From Uliginosibacterium gangwonense DSM 18521 (GTDB taxonomy: Bacteria > Pseudomonadota > Gammaproteobacteria > Burkholderiales > Rhodocyclaceae), in the NCBI RefSeq assembly GCF_000373965.1, contig NZ_KB892835.1, forward strand, positions 255,954 through 319,953: 64,000 nucleotides of DNA, given 5' to 3'. The translations under genes were made by a program, and so were the position numbers. The notes beneath the pieces were generated by a model. That model was given only the letters and a program-made list of their open reading frames with translations. It was not told the DNA's origin and made no database searches. The first letter of the stretch is position 1. The number at the start of each line of letters is the position of its first letter. Of this stretch, positions 50,862-60,783 are shown one piece after another.

Positions 50862-52157
50862 ATGAAATGCAAACGTATCGCTTATTTTGTGGCGCTGGCA
50901 AGTGGTATGCTTGGCAGTAGCACGGTTTTTGCCTCGGGCTTTCAGCTGCTGGAGCAAAATGCCAGCGGGTTGGGGAATGCCTACGCAGGCTCTGCCGCAG
51001 TCGCTGACGACGCCAGCACAGTTTTCTACAATCCGGCAGGGATGACTCAGCTGCGTGACCATGAAGTCTCGCTGGGTGGGGCTGTGATCAAGGCCAGCTA
51101 CAAATTTTCCGACAACGGATCGAGTGTGGCGCCTGCGAGTACGGGGGGCAATGGTGGAGATGCGGGCAGTACGGCGGTTCTTCCCAATGCATACATGTCT
51201 TGGGGATTGAATCGGAATTGGTATCTTGGTCTCGGGTTGGGTGCTCCGTTTGGACTGAAGACGGAATATGACAATGACTGGGTTGGGCGCTTCCAGTCCA
51301 TCAAGTTTGATATCAAGACCGTCAATATCAATCCCTCTGTAGCTTGGCGCATAGATGATCAGGTATCCGTGGGTGTTGGATTGAACTGGCAGCGCATGAA
51401 GGCGGATTATGAACGCATGGCTGCCGTAGCCAGTAGTTCTCTGCCCTCCGGGTTCTGGCCGCTGGTGCAGAATACGCGCCTGCATCTTTCAGTGGATAAC
51501 GATGCGATTGGCTGGAACGCCGGCGCCTTGTTCAAACTCAGTGATGCAACCCGTGTAGGTTTGTCATATCGTTCCGCCATCAAGCACAAACTTGATGGCA
51601 CGCTGACTTCCACCAACCAGGCAATCTCGCCGGATGTGAATGCCAGAGTTGACATCACGCTTCCGGATACCCTGATCCTGAGTGCTGTTCACAAGCTCAA
51701 TCCGCATTGGGATTTGTTGGGCGATGTATCCTGGACCGGCTGGAGCAAGATAGACCAAGTAGATATCTGGCGCACCAGCGGTACTGCATCCGGGCAGACC
51801 TCACCAGCCCAGACGCTTGATGTCAGGTTCCGTGATACGTGGCGCGTGTCATTTGGGGCCAGACAGATGCTCAATGAGCAATGGCAGATGAAGTATGGTG
51901 TTGCCTACGATCAGGCCCCCGTGCGTGGTGCGGATAGCCGCCTTGTTTCCTTGCCTGATAATGACCGCATCTGGCTCTCGATTGGTACGCAATATCGCTT
52001 TGGTGCAGGCTCGCGTGTAGATCTTGGATTGGCCTATCTGATTGTGCGTGATACCAAGGTTGACAATAATCAGTCTGCCAGTGGGCGCGGCCATATTGTT
52101 GGAAACTATACCGGTAGCATTGGCGTGGTGGGGCTGCAGTATTCCCTGGCGTTCTAG
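50862..52157 (+). CDS. fadL: Long-chain fatty acid outer-membrane transporter FadL
   Basis: This is a 431-residue outer-membrane protein. The signal peptide MKCKRIAYFVALASGMLGSSTVFASG leads into the FadL start FQLLEQNASGLGNAYAGSAAVADDASTVFYNPAGM (residues 27-61), the hatch region with the NPAGM motif. Beta-barrel strands end in VGLQYSLAF with a terminal Phe. It lets long-chain fatty acids cross the outer membrane. ATG 50862 has AGGAGA 7 bases upstream. Longer in-frame starts overlap fadJ without a site. It sits 85 bases after fadJ. Confidence 0.92.
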   Translation: MKCKRIAYFVALASGMLGSSTVFASGFQLLEQNASGLGNAYAGSAAVADDASTVFYNPAGMTQLRDHEVSLGGAVIKASYKFSDNGSSVAPASTGGNGGDAGSTAVLPNAYMSWGLNRNWYLGLGLGAPFGLKTEYDNDWVGRFQSIKFDIKTVNINPSVAWRIDDQVSVGVGLNWQRMKADYERMAAVASSSLPSGFWPLVQNTRLHLSVDNDAIGWNAGALFKLSDATRVGLSYRSAIKHKLDGTLTSTNQAISPDVNARVDITLPDTLILSAVHKLNPHWDLLGDVSWTGWSKIDQVDIWRTSGTASGQTSPAQTLDVRFRDTWRVSFGARQMLNEQWQMKYGVAYDQAPVRGADSRLVSLPDNDRIWLSIGTQYRFGAGSRVDLGLAYLIVRDTKVDNNQSASGRGHIVGNYTGSIGVVGLQYSLAF

Positions 52158-52197
52158 CAAGATTACCGCGTAATCAACTCCCTACATTACAAACAGA

Positions 52198-52221
52198 CGG
52201 CGTGTCCTATAGGGCACGCCG
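52198..52221. promoter_or_regulatory. 10-bp hairpin between fadL and the FadN-type gene
   Basis: CGGCGTGTCC (52198-52207) pairs with GGGCACGCCG (52212-52221), one G-U, loop TATA. No T run follows, so it may set transcript stability or partial termination inside the cluster. Confidence 0.55.
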
Positions 52222-52254
52222 GGGAGTGCCTCACCCCTCAACAGGAGACAGTAC

Positions 52255-54639
52255 GTGAGCAATTTCATCATCCGCAAAGTGGCTATTCTGGGTGCGGGTG
52301 TGATGGGCGCGCAGATCGCAGCCCATTGTGCCAATGCAGATGTGGCTTCGATCTTGTTCGATTTGCCTGCCAAAGATGGCGATCCCAACGGCATTGCAAA
52401 ACGTGCCCTGGATAGCTTGCGAAAACTTGAGCCTTCTCCTTTGGCGACAACTGATCGGGTGCAATATATCGAGCCTGCCAATTATGAACAGCATATCGGT
52501 AGGCTTTCTGAATGTGACCTCATCATTGAGGCGATTGCCGAGAAGATGGAGTGGAAGCTCGATCTGTATCGCAAAGTTGCCCCGTATATTCGCCCGGATG
52601 CTATTTTTGCGACCAATACTTCGGGCCTGTCGATCAACAGTCTCGCGGAAGGCTGTCCTGCAAGTCTGCGGCCTCGTTTCTGTGGCGTGCACTTTTTCAA
52701 TCCTCCGCGTTACATGTCCTTGGTGGAATTGATTCCCTGCCATGGCACGCAGGCGAAATTGCTGGATGAGCTGGAAGAATTTTTGACCACCACATTGGGC
52801 AAAAGCGTGGTGCGCGCGCCGGACAACCCCAATTTTCTGGCTAACCGTGTAGGCGTGTTTTCAATTCTGGCAGTGATGCATCATACCGAACGCATGGGCT
52901 TGCGTTTTGATGAAGTGGATGCCATCACCGGTACCTTGATCGGTCGCCCAAAGAGTGCTACCTATCGAACCGCAGATGTCGTGGGCCTGGATACGATGGC
53001 CCATGCCATCAAGACCATGACGGATAATCTTCCACACGACCCATGGGCACAGCACTTTTCAGCACCTGCCTGGCTGCATGCACTGGTAGCCAAGGGGGCG
53101 CTTGGCCAGAAGACGGGGGCAGGACTCTATCGTAAGGAAGGCAAGCAGATCAAGGTACTTGATCCGCATACATTGGAGTACCGCGACAATGGTGCGGTGG
53201 CGCCCGATGAACTGGTTGAGATTCTCAAAAACAAGGATGTGGCCAAGCGTTTTGCGCTGTTGCGTGCGAGTGATCACCCGCATGCCCAATTCCTGTGGGC
53301 GATTTTCCGCGATGTGTTCCACTACGTGGCATATCAACTTGTGCATATCGCACGTAATGCACGTGATCTGGACTTGGCAATGCGTTGGGGGTTTGGCTGG
53401 CAGCAAGGCCCGTTTGAAATATGGCAGGCAGCAGGTTGGAAAACGATTGCCGCCGCTATCCAGGATGACATTGTTGCTGGGCGTAGCATGAGCAGTGCGC
53501 CATTGCCTCCCTGGGTATTTGATGTCGATGGCGTGCATACAGATCAGGGCTCTTTTGATGCCCGGAATGGCACCATGCAGGCGCGATCAGTGCTTCCGGT
53601 GTATCAACGGCAAATCTTCCCCGAACCTGTGTTGGGCGAGAAGATTGATGCCGGGCATACGATATGGGAAAACGAAGAAGTCAGGATGTGGTCGCCGAAT
53701 GATGACGATGGCAAGCATGTGCCGGTACTCTCATTCAAGAGCAAGATGTGCGCAGTCGGCCCCGTGGTGCTGGATGGCATCATTGAGGCAGTCAAGCGCG
53801 CTGAACACGAATACAAGGGCTTGGTGATCTGGCAGCCTGCTGCGCCGTTTTCAGTAGGAGCCAATCTCAAGCAGATTCGCCCGGTGCTGGAGGCTGGCGA
53901 TTTTGCAGGACTGGAGGCCATTGTCGCCAAATTCCAGCAGATGTCGCAAACCTTGAAATATGCACAGGTGCCGGTGATTGCTGCCGTGAATGGCATGGCC
54001 TTGGGCGGGGGCTGTGAAATCGTGATGCATGCCACGCGGGCAGTGTGTGCGCTGGAGAGTTATATCGGCCTCGTGGAAGTAGGAGTCGGCCTGATTCCAG
54101 CCGGTGGAGGTTGCAAGGAGTTTGCGTTGCGCAGTGCCCAGGCTGCGGCACGGACGGCGACGAATGATCCTATGAATTGGCTGCAAAACATCTTCCAGAC
54201 CATTGCGATGGCCAATGTCTCCAAGAGCGCACGTCAGGCCAGGGAGATGGGATTGTTGCGCGAACAGGATATTGTCATCATGAATCCTGCAGAACTTTTA
54301 TATGTGGCACGCAAGACGGCGCTGGGTCTGGCCGCCAGCTCATATCGCCCAGCTCTGCCGCCAGCAGGCATTGCCGTTGCCGGGCGCGGAGGAATTGCCA
54401 CGCTGGAAATGATGCTAGTGAATATGCGCGAAGGCGGCATGATTTCGGCACATGACTATCGCGTATCAAAAGCTGTCGCCACCGCCTTGTGTGGTGGGGA
54501 GGTTGAAAGTGGTGCTGTCGTCAGCGAGCAATGGTTGCTGGATGTAGAGCGGGCACTGTTTGTCGATCTGCTGCGTACCGAAGAAACCAAGGCGCGCCTG
54601 ATCCACATGCTTGAAGTTGGCAAACCCTTGCGCAATTGA
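52255..54639 (+). CDS. FadN-type 3-hydroxyacyl-CoA dehydrogenase / enoyl-CoA hydratase
   Basis: This is a 794-residue protein. The domain order is the reverse of FadJ. NAD-binding (KVAILGAGVMGAQIAAHCAN) is at residue 6, and SLRPRFCGVHFFNPPRYMSLVELI carries the catalytic His near 142. Two 3HCDH C-terminal domains lie in the middle. The crotonase domain is at about 500-640 (VIAAVNGMALGGGCEIVMHA, YIGLVEVGVGLIPAGGG). This is the layout of Bacillus FadN, which works with FadA and FadE. The start is GTG 52255 with AGGAGA upstream, and fadA follows after 15 bases. Confidence 0.92.
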   Translation: MSNFIIRKVAILGAGVMGAQIAAHCANADVASILFDLPAKDGDPNGIAKRALDSLRKLEPSPLATTDRVQYIEPANYEQHIGRLSECDLIIEAIAEKMEWKLDLYRKVAPYIRPDAIFATNTSGLSINSLAEGCPASLRPRFCGVHFFNPPRYMSLVELIPCHGTQAKLLDELEEFLTTTLGKSVVRAPDNPNFLANRVGVFSILAVMHHTERMGLRFDEVDAITGTLIGRPKSATYRTADVVGLDTMAHAIKTMTDNLPHDPWAQHFSAPAWLHALVAKGALGQKTGAGLYRKEGKQIKVLDPHTLEYRDNGAVAPDELVEILKNKDVAKRFALLRASDHPHAQFLWAIFRDVFHYVAYQLVHIARNARDLDLAMRWGFGWQQGPFEIWQAAGWKTIAAAIQDDIVAGRSMSSAPLPPWVFDVDGVHTDQGSFDARNGTMQARSVLPVYQRQIFPEPVLGEKIDAGHTIWENEEVRMWSPNDDDGKHVPVLSFKSKMCAVGPVVLDGIIEAVKRAEHEYKGLVIWQPAAPFSVGANLKQIRPVLEAGDFAGLEAIVAKFQQMSQTLKYAQVPVIAAVNGMALGGGCEIVMHATRAVCALESYIGLVEVGVGLIPAGGGCKEFALRSAQAAARTATNDPMNWLQNIFQTIAMANVSKSARQAREMGLLREQDIVIMNPAELLYVARKTALGLAASSYRPALPPAGIAVAGRGGIATLEMMLVNMREGGMISAHDYRVSKAVATALCGGEVESGAVVSEQWLLDVERALFVDLLRTEETKARLIHMLEVGKPLRN

Positions 54640-54654
54640 ACTGGAGGCTGAATC

Positions 54655-55857
54655 ATGAGCAGACAAATACAAGATGCATACATCGTTGCCGCAACGCGCA
54701 CTCCGGTTGCCAAGCGCAAGGGTGGTTTTCGCAACGTTCGGCCAGATGACCTGCTCGCACATGTGCTGCGTGCCGTGACGGCCAAGGTGCCTGGCCTGGA
54801 ACTCGGTGAGATTGCTGATGTGATTGTCGGCTGCGCGATGCCGGAGGCCGAGCAGGGCATGAATGTCGCCCGAATTGGGGCTTTGCTGGCAGGGTTTCCC
54901 GATACGGTTCCGGGGATCACCATCAATCGTTTTTGCTCATCCGGCCTCAATGCCGTGGCGGATGCGGCGGCACGTATCCAGCTTGGCGAGGCGGATGTCA
55001 TGATTGGTGCAGGTACCGAATCCATGAGTGTGATGCCGCAGATGATGGGCAACAAGGTGGCCATGAACCCTGCAGTGTTTTCACAGGCGGAAAATGTCGG
55101 AATTGCTTTTGGCATGGGCCTGACTGCCGAGCGGGTCGCGCAGAAATATGGGGTTTCCCGCCAGGATCAGGATGCTTTTGCGATGGAGTCCCATCGGCGT
55201 GCCTGTGCTGCAATAGCTGCCGGGTTGTTCCGTGACGAGATTTCGCCCTATCTTGTAAGGGAACATCTGCCGGATCTGCAAAGCAACGCGGTTCGCGTTG
55301 TTGAGCGCTGGATTGAGCAGGATGAAGGCCCGCGTGCCGACAGTTCATTGGAAGGTCTTGCCAAGCTCAAGCCGGTGTTTGCTGCGCAAGGAAGCGTGAC
55401 AGCAGGCAACAGTTCGCAGATGTCTGATGGGGCGGGTGCTGTGCTCCTGATGAGTGAGGCCGCCATCAAACGTTATGGTGTTACGCCCATCGCACGCTAT
55501 TGTGGTTTCAGTGTAGCGGGTGTGCCGCCTGAGGTGATGGGGATCGGCCCGGTCGAAGCCATTCCAAAATTGCTGCGCCAGACCGGTGTATCTCAAAGCG
55601 ATATTGGCTGGATTGAACTCAATGAGGCTTTTGCCGCACAGGCCCTGGCGGTGATGCGTACTTTGGGGCTGGATGCGGCCAAGGTTAATCCTCAGGGTGG
55701 TGCGATTGCCTTGGGGCACCCTTTGGGGGCCACCGGCGCCATTCGTGTGGCTACGCTGATGAGTGCAATGCAGCATGATCCTGGTTTGCGTTATGGCATG
55801 GTGAGCATGTGTATCGGCACCGGGATGGGGGCTGCAGGTCTGTTTGAACGGGTATGA
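54655..55857 (+). CDS. fadA: Acetyl-CoA acyltransferase FadA
   Basis: This is a 400-residue thiolase of the FadA type. The Cys is in [17 protein letters not shown] (near 91). [33 protein letters not shown] and the final [15 protein letters not shown] complete the active site. It partners the FadN-type enzyme. The cluster therefore has two thiolases, FadI with FadJ and FadA with FadN. GGAGGCTG precedes ATG 54655. Confidence 0.93.
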   Translation: MSRQIQDAYIVAATRTPVAKRKGGFRNVRPDDLLAHVLRAVTAKVPGLELGEIADVIVGCAMPEAEQGMNVARIGALLAGFPDTVPGITINRFCSSGLNAVADAAARIQLGEADVMIGAGTESMSVMPQMMGNKVAMNPAVFSQAENVGIAFGMGLTAERVAQKYGVSRQDQDAFAMESHRRACAAIAAGLFRDEISPYLVREHLPDLQSNAVRVVERWIEQDEGPRADSSLEGLAKLKPVFAAQGSVTAGNSSQMSDGAGAVLLMSEAAIKRYGVTPIARYCGFSVAGVPPEVMGIGPVEAIPKLLRQTGVSQSDIGWIELNEAFAAQALAVMRTLGLDAAKVNPQGGAIALGHPLGATGAIRVATLMSAMQHDPGLRYGMVSMCIGTGMGAAGLFERV

Positions 55858-55860
55858 GCC

Positions 55861-56376
55861 ATGAAGCCTGATTTCATTCGCAGCTTGCCGCCTCGTTGGC
55901 ACGCCCCGCTGGTGCGCTGGGGATTCAATTGGCATCCCGCGTATCGTTGTATGGGGGGACGGGTTGAGTATGTGGCACCGGACATCAGCCATATCCGGGT
56001 GCGTCTGGCGCTCACGCGCTATACCCGGAATATGCTGGGGTCTTTGTTTGGCGGGTCGCTGTTTGGGATCACAGATGGCCCCCTTCCCACCATGTTGATG
56101 TGGGCTTTGGGTGGGGAATATATTGTGTGGGACAAGGCCGCTTCCATCCGCTATCGCAAACCCGGCCGTACCACGCTGTATGCTGATTTCAGGCTTTCTA
56201 CAGCGGAAATAGAAAGTATCCGGGCACGCCTGAGCGCAGAACCTGAAATTGATTGCTGCTTTCCGATTGAGATCAAGGATGAGGCGGGTGCCGTGTATTC
56301 CACGGTAGAGCGCATGGTTTATATCGCGCACAAAAACCACTATAGGCAGAAAACTGCCAAAGGAGACAATAAGTGA
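55861..56376 (+). CDS. DUF4442 family thioesterase-like protein
   Basis: This is a 171-residue single hotdog domain. TRNMLGSLFGGSLFGITDGPLPTMLMWALGGEYIVWDKAASIRYRKPGRTTLYADFRL is the DUF4442 signature. Hotdog proteins of this type are thought to act on acyl-CoA thioesters. It lies 3 bases after the fadA stop, and its end overlaps the next gene by one base. A role in releasing or managing acyl-CoA inside the pathway is an inference from position. Confidence 0.82.
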   Translation: MKPDFIRSLPPRWHAPLVRWGFNWHPAYRCMGGRVEYVAPDISHIRVRLALTRYTRNMLGSLFGGSLFGITDGPLPTMLMWALGGEYIVWDKAASIRYRKPGRTTLYADFRLSTAEIESIRARLSAEPEIDCCFPIEIKDEAGAVYSTVERMVYIAHKNHYRQKTAKGDNK

Positions 56377-56948
56377 TGATTCAAAGGCTATGGTGCTTTT
56401 CCCTGTGGGTACTGGTGGCAGGTGTTTGTCTGCCCGTCCAGGCAATGGAGTTGGCGGGCGTCAACGTGGATGAGCGCGTACATGTGGGGAACGCCGAGCT
56501 TGTCCTCAATGGTGCTGGCTTGCGTACCCGGTTGATGTTCAAGGTATATGTTGCGGCGCTTTATCTTCCACATAGAAGCAGCATTGCCGAAGACATTATC
56601 GGAAAAGCCGGATCGCGCAGGGTTGTGCTGAAGATGTTGCGCGATGTGGACGGCGATACTTTGTTGGGGGCTCTCAAGGAGGGCTTGCGAGATAATCACA
56701 GCACTGCGCAGATGCAGGCCTTGCAAGCAGGCCTAGGTGAGCTGACGCGGGTATTCCAGAGCGTGGGAACGGCCAAGACTGGAGACAGTGTGGTGCTGGA
56801 TATCGGCCCTGAAGGCCTTGTTGTAGCAATCAATGGCACGCTGCGTGGGCAGGTTGCAGATGAGGCATTTGGGCGGGCAATGCTCAAGATCTGGCTGGGT
56901 GAGAAGCCGGTGGATTCCTCTTTGAAGAAGGCATTGCTTGGCGTGTAA
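56376..56948 (+). CDS. Chalcone-isomerase-like periplasmic protein
   Basis: This is a 190-residue protein with a signal peptide ending near PVQA (residue 23). The mature part has VHVGNAELVLNGAGLRTRLMFKVYVAALYLPHRSS, the typical start of bacterial CHI-like domains, then VLKMLRDVDGDTLLGALKEGLRDN and a final LKIWLGEKPVDSSLKKALLGV. The plant CHI fold also binds fatty acids, and bacterial members are often next to lipid genes. The function is unproven. ATG 56376 shares a base with the preceding stop, and AGGAGA lies upstream. Confidence 0.82.
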   Translation: MIQRLWCFSLWVLVAGVCLPVQAMELAGVNVDERVHVGNAELVLNGAGLRTRLMFKVYVAALYLPHRSSIAEDIIGKAGSRRVVLKMLRDVDGDTLLGALKEGLRDNHSTAQMQALQAGLGELTRVFQSVGTAKTGDSVVLDIGPEGLVVAINGTLRGQVADEAFGRAMLKIWLGEKPVDSSLKKALLGV

Positions 56949-56963
56949 GGATGAGGGCATGTC

Positions 56964-58628
56964 ATGGACAAGATATGGTTGAAGAATTACCCGGTCGGTG
57001 TACCTGCTGAAATAGACCCTGATCGTTATGCTTCTGTAGTGCAGGTGTTTGAGGAAAGCTGTACCAAATTCGCCCACAATACAGCTTATATCAGCATGGG
57101 GCGAAAATTGAGTTTCGCCCAGCTTGATCTTTTGAGCCTGAGGTTTGCTACATGGCTGCAATCGGTTGGCATGAAAAGAGGTGATCGTGTCGCCCTGATG
57201 ATGCCGAATGTGCTGCAATACCCGGTCTGCCTGTTCGGGGCATTACGTGCGGGCTGTGCGGTGGTCAATTGCAATCCGCTGTATACCGCGCCAGAGCTGG
57301 AACACCAGCTCAAGGATAGCGGTGCCCGCCTGATTGTGATTGTAGAGAACTTCGCACATACCTTGCAGCAGGTTATTGCACGCACGGATGTACAACATGC
57401 TGTGGTGACTTCTATGGGGGAATTGCTTGGCCCCATCAAAGGCCGGGTGGTGGATTATGCCGTTCGACATGTGAAAAAGATAGTGCCTGCCTGGGAGTTG
57501 CCAGGGGCGATTAATCTGCGTCAGGCACTTGCAACAGGAAAAAGTGCTAGGTTTAAGCCGGTATCCCTGGGGCATCAGGATCTGGCTTTCCTTCAATATA
57601 CCGGGGGAACAACAGGCATATCCAAGGGGGCAATGCTTACGCATCGCAACATTGTGTCTAATCTTTTACAGGCGGATGCCTGGATTGAGCCGGTGACTCG
57701 CGTCGGCCGGGAGCTGATCGTGACGGCTTTACCGCTCTATCATGTCTTTTCGCTCACGGCCAACTGCCTGACTTTTCTGCGCCTGGGGGCCGCCAATCTT
57801 TTGATTGCCAATCCACGCGACATACCGGGTTTTATCAAGACGCTTGCCAAGTATCCCTTTACTGCGATTACCGGGGTGAATACCTTGTTCAATGCTTTGC
57901 TGGCCAGTCCGGAATTTGCCAAACTCAATTTTTCCAGTCTGCGCCTGACATTGGGCGGTGGCATGGCCGTGCAGGAGCAGGTGGCGAAAAAGTGGCAGGA
58001 TGTAACCGGTACGCCATTGGTGCAGGCCTATGGGCTGACCGAAACATCACCCGCTGCGTGCATCAACCCATTCAGTACAGATATCTCTTTCAATGGTTCG
58101 ATTGGATTGCCGATTTCCTCTACAGAATTATCCATACGGGATAGTAACGGGCGGGAAGTTCCACAGGGCCAGGTCGGGGAAATCTGTATTCGCGGCCCGC
58201 AGGTGATGGCGGGGTACTATAAGCGGGCCGAAGAGACGGCGTTTGTGTTTTACCCGGATCGCTTTTTGAAGACAGGTGACATCGGCTATGTTGATGAACA
58301 GGGCTACGCTTTTCTGGTAGATCGCAAGAAGGACATGATTCTTGTGTCGGGTTTCAATGTGTATCCGAACGAGGTAGAAGCAGCCGTGGCGCTGCATCCA
58401 GGGGTGCAGGATGTGGCCTGCATAGGCGTGCCGGACGCGCGTACCGGTGAGGCTGTTAAGATTTTTGTGGTGCGCAGCGACCCCAATCTTACTGCAGAGG
58501 CGCTCATTGCGCATTGCCGTACTCAATTGACTGCTTACAAAGTGCCGCATCAGGTTGAGTTCCGAGGGGATTTGCCACGTAGCAACGTAGGCAAGATTTT
58601 GCGCCGTGCATTGAAGGAGGCTGCATAA
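56964..58628 (+). CDS. fadD: Long-chain fatty acid:CoA ligase FadD
   Basis: This is a 554-residue adenylate-forming enzyme. The P-loop LQYTGGTTGISKGAMLTHRN is near residue 212, QAYGLTETSPAACIN near 354, the hinge FLKTGDIGYVDEQGYAFLVDRKKDMILVSGFNVYP near 433-467, and the catalytic Lys in RSNVGKILRRAL near the end. It activates fatty acids to acyl-CoA, the entry step of the pathway, at the inner membrane. Length and N-terminus match FadD. It starts 15 bases after the CHI-like gene, and the next ATG follows its stop directly. Confidence 0.93.
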   Translation: MDKIWLKNYPVGVPAEIDPDRYASVVQVFEESCTKFAHNTAYISMGRKLSFAQLDLLSLRFATWLQSVGMKRGDRVALMMPNVLQYPVCLFGALRAGCAVVNCNPLYTAPELEHQLKDSGARLIVIVENFAHTLQQVIARTDVQHAVVTSMGELLGPIKGRVVDYAVRHVKKIVPAWELPGAINLRQALATGKSARFKPVSLGHQDLAFLQYTGGTTGISKGAMLTHRNIVSNLLQADAWIEPVTRVGRELIVTALPLYHVFSLTANCLTFLRLGAANLLIANPRDIPGFIKTLAKYPFTAITGVNTLFNALLASPEFAKLNFSSLRLTLGGGMAVQEQVAKKWQDVTGTPLVQAYGLTETSPAACINPFSTDISFNGSIGLPISSTELSIRDSNGREVPQGQVGEICIRGPQVMAGYYKRAEETAFVFYPDRFLKTGDIGYVDEQGYAFLVDRKKDMILVSGFNVYPNEVEAAVALHPGVQDVACIGVPDARTGEAVKIFVVRSDPNLTAEALIAHCRTQLTAYKVPHQVEFRGDLPRSNVGKILRRALKEAA

Positions 58629-59597
58629 ATGGCAATTCCAGCTTTGTTGCGCGAGCGTTTGAGCCTGCCTGTGATCTGTGCGCCTATGTTCATTCTCTCC
58701 AACCCTGATCTGGTGATTGCCCAATGTCTAGGGGGGCTGGTTGGTTCGTTTCCAGCACTGAATGCGCGGCCCCTTGGAGTGCTTGAAGAATGGATTGTGC
58801 ATATCAAGACTGCATTGGCGCAGGCGCGTGAGGCTGATCCGGGCCGACGGATCGGCCCGTTTGCTGTCAATCAGATTGTCCACAAATCCAATGATCGTCT
58901 TGCGCATGATATGGAGGTGTGCGTCCGTCATCAGGTTCCCTTGATCATCACCAGCCTGAGTGCTCCGCAGGATATTGTTCCTGCTGTACACGCTTATGGT
59001 GGATTGGTGTTTCACGATGTGATCAGCGTGCGCCATGCCGAAAAAGCTCTGGAGGCCGGTGTTGATGGACTGATCCTGGTATGTGCCGGGGCTGGTGGGC
59101 ATGCGGGCACCTTGAATCCCTTTGCCCTGGTTGGCGAGGTGCGCCGTTTCTACGATGGGCCGATTGTTTTGTCCGGGGCGATTGGCAATGGCCGGGCCAT
59201 CCTTGCGGCGCAGGCGATGGGAGCAGATTTGGCGTATATGGGCACGCGCTTCATTGCCACACAGGAGGCCGGGGCCAGTCAGGCGTACAAGGATTGCCTG
59301 GTGGCTAGCCGTGCGGCGGACGTGGTGTATACGCCTTATTTCACCGGGGTGCCGGGCAACTACCTCAAAGCCAGCATTTTGGCTGCGGGTCTGGACCCTG
59401 AACATCTGCCTGAGCGCGGCAAGGATTCCATGAATATGGGTAGTTCCAGCGCCAAGGCCTGGAAGGATATTTGGGGGGCGGGGCAGGGCGTAGGCGGGAT
59501 TGATGATATCCCTGCCACCGCTGAGCTTATTGCCCAGATCCAGCGCGAATATGCCCAGGCCCGCGCTGCTTTGGTGGATGCGACCAAGTTATTTTGA
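58629..59597 (+). CDS. Nitronate monooxygenase-family flavoprotein
   Basis: This is a 322-residue FMN-type TIM barrel: LPVICAPMFILSNPDLVIAQCLGGLVGSFPALNAR at the start, GLVFHDVISVRHAEKALEAGVDGLILVCAGAGGHAG near residues 121-156, and ADLAYMGTRFIATQEAGASQAYK near 199. These are the hallmarks of nitronate monooxygenase/NAD(P)H-dependent flavin oxidoreductases. Relatives also act in fatty-acid enoyl reduction (FabK-like), and the substrate is not clear. The ATG directly follows the fadD TAA, so it is the last gene of the cluster. Confidence 0.88.
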   Translation: MAIPALLRERLSLPVICAPMFILSNPDLVIAQCLGGLVGSFPALNARPLGVLEEWIVHIKTALAQAREADPGRRIGPFAVNQIVHKSNDRLAHDMEVCVRHQVPLIITSLSAPQDIVPAVHAYGGLVFHDVISVRHAEKALEAGVDGLILVCAGAGGHAGTLNPFALVGEVRRFYDGPIVLSGAIGNGRAILAAQAMGADLAYMGTRFIATQEAGASQAYKDCLVASRAADVVYTPYFTGVPGNYLKASILAAGLDPEHLPERGKDSMNMGSSSAKAWKDIWGAGQGVGGIDDIPATAELIAQIQREYAQARAALVDATKLF

Positions 59598-59703
59598 CTA
59601 TTGGCCTGATTGAGCTTGGGCGGTTGTACAATTCCAGTGCTAGTGTTTGCCTTGTGGATAGGTTCGTCACGGGGCTGCTTCCCCCAACGACTGGAATAAG
59701 ACA

Positions 59704-60621
59704 ATGGATTCTGCCAACAGCCTCGCCGTTCGCCAGTACCTGCTTGCCTTGCAGGACAAAATTGTAGCCGCCCTTGAGCATTGCGATGGTGGCACATTCC
59801 AGACCGATACCTGGGAGCGCCCAGGCGGAGGGGGGGGTATCAGCCGGGTGATCGAAGGTGGGCAGGTGTTTGAGCGTGGCGGGGTAAATTTCTCGCATGT
59901 CATGGGTGATAAACTGCCGCCATCAGCCAGTGCGAATCGCCCGGAGTTGGCGGGGGCCGGTTTTGAGGCGATGGGCGTGTCCTTGGTGCTGCATCCGCGC
60001 AACCCCTATTGCCCCACAGTACACATGAATGTGCGCTTCTTCATTGCGCATAAGCCTGATGCTGAAGATGGAATGCTGCCTGCATGGTGGTTCGGCGGGG
60101 GCATGGATCTCACGCCCTACTATCCGTTTGAAGAGGATGTGCATCACTTTCATGCCGTATGCAAATCTGCACTCAGCCCGTTCGGGGCAGAGCTGCACCC
60201 GCGTTTCAAGGCGTGGTGTGATCGCTATTTCTTCCTCAAGCATCGCAACGAACCGCGTGGCGTGGGGGGGCTCTTCTTTGACGATTTCAACGAGTTGGGG
60301 TTTGCCGAGAGTTTTGCGCTGACCCGTAGCGTGGGGGATGCCTTCTTGGAGGCTTATCTACCAGTCATAGCACGCAGGTGTGGTTTGCCGTTTGGCGAAC
60401 GGGAGCGTGATTTCCAAGCCTACCGGCGAGGGCGCTATGTGGAGTTCAACCTGGTATGGGACCGTGGCACCTTGTTTGGGCTGCAATCGGGGGGGCGCAC
60501 GGAATCCATCCTGATGTCCATGCCACCTGAAGTCAAATGGCGTTACGCCTGGCAACCGGAGCCCGGCACGCCCGAGGCGCGGCTGTACGAAGAATTCCTG
60601 CCGCCGCGTGACTGGGTGTGA
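59704..60621 (+). CDS. hemF: Oxygen-dependent coproporphyrinogen III oxidase
   Basis: This is a 305-residue protein of full family length. The segment TVHMNVRFF near residue 103 contains conserved His. [20 protein letters not shown] (near 130), [21 protein letters not shown] (near 177) and [38 protein letters not shown] (near 240) are the HemF signatures. It carries out two decarboxylations in heme synthesis using oxygen. GGAATAAG precedes the ATG. It is not linked by function to the fatty acid genes upstream and is 106 bases away. Confidence 0.95.
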   Translation: MDSANSLAVRQYLLALQDKIVAALEHCDGGTFQTDTWERPGGGGGISRVIEGGQVFERGGVNFSHVMGDKLPPSASANRPELAGAGFEAMGVSLVLHPRNPYCPTVHMNVRFFIAHKPDAEDGMLPAWWFGGGMDLTPYYPFEEDVHHFHAVCKSALSPFGAELHPRFKAWCDRYFFLKHRNEPRGVGGLFFDDFNELGFAESFALTRSVGDAFLEAYLPVIARRCGLPFGERERDFQAYRRGRYVEFNLVWDRGTLFGLQSGGRTESILMSMPPEVKWRYAWQPEPGTPEARLYEEFLPPRDWV

Positions 60622-60783
60622 CGCAGTATATGTTTTGTCGGCATCATTTCGCCCATTGCAGATTGTCAAACAGGTGCTTACAAAAAAGCCGATGATTTGA
60701 CAGGAAAATGACAGATTGTTTGGCCATACTACGGCACGCATGAATCTGGTTTCCAATTATTGTGCTGCATAAGGGGAGTCTAC

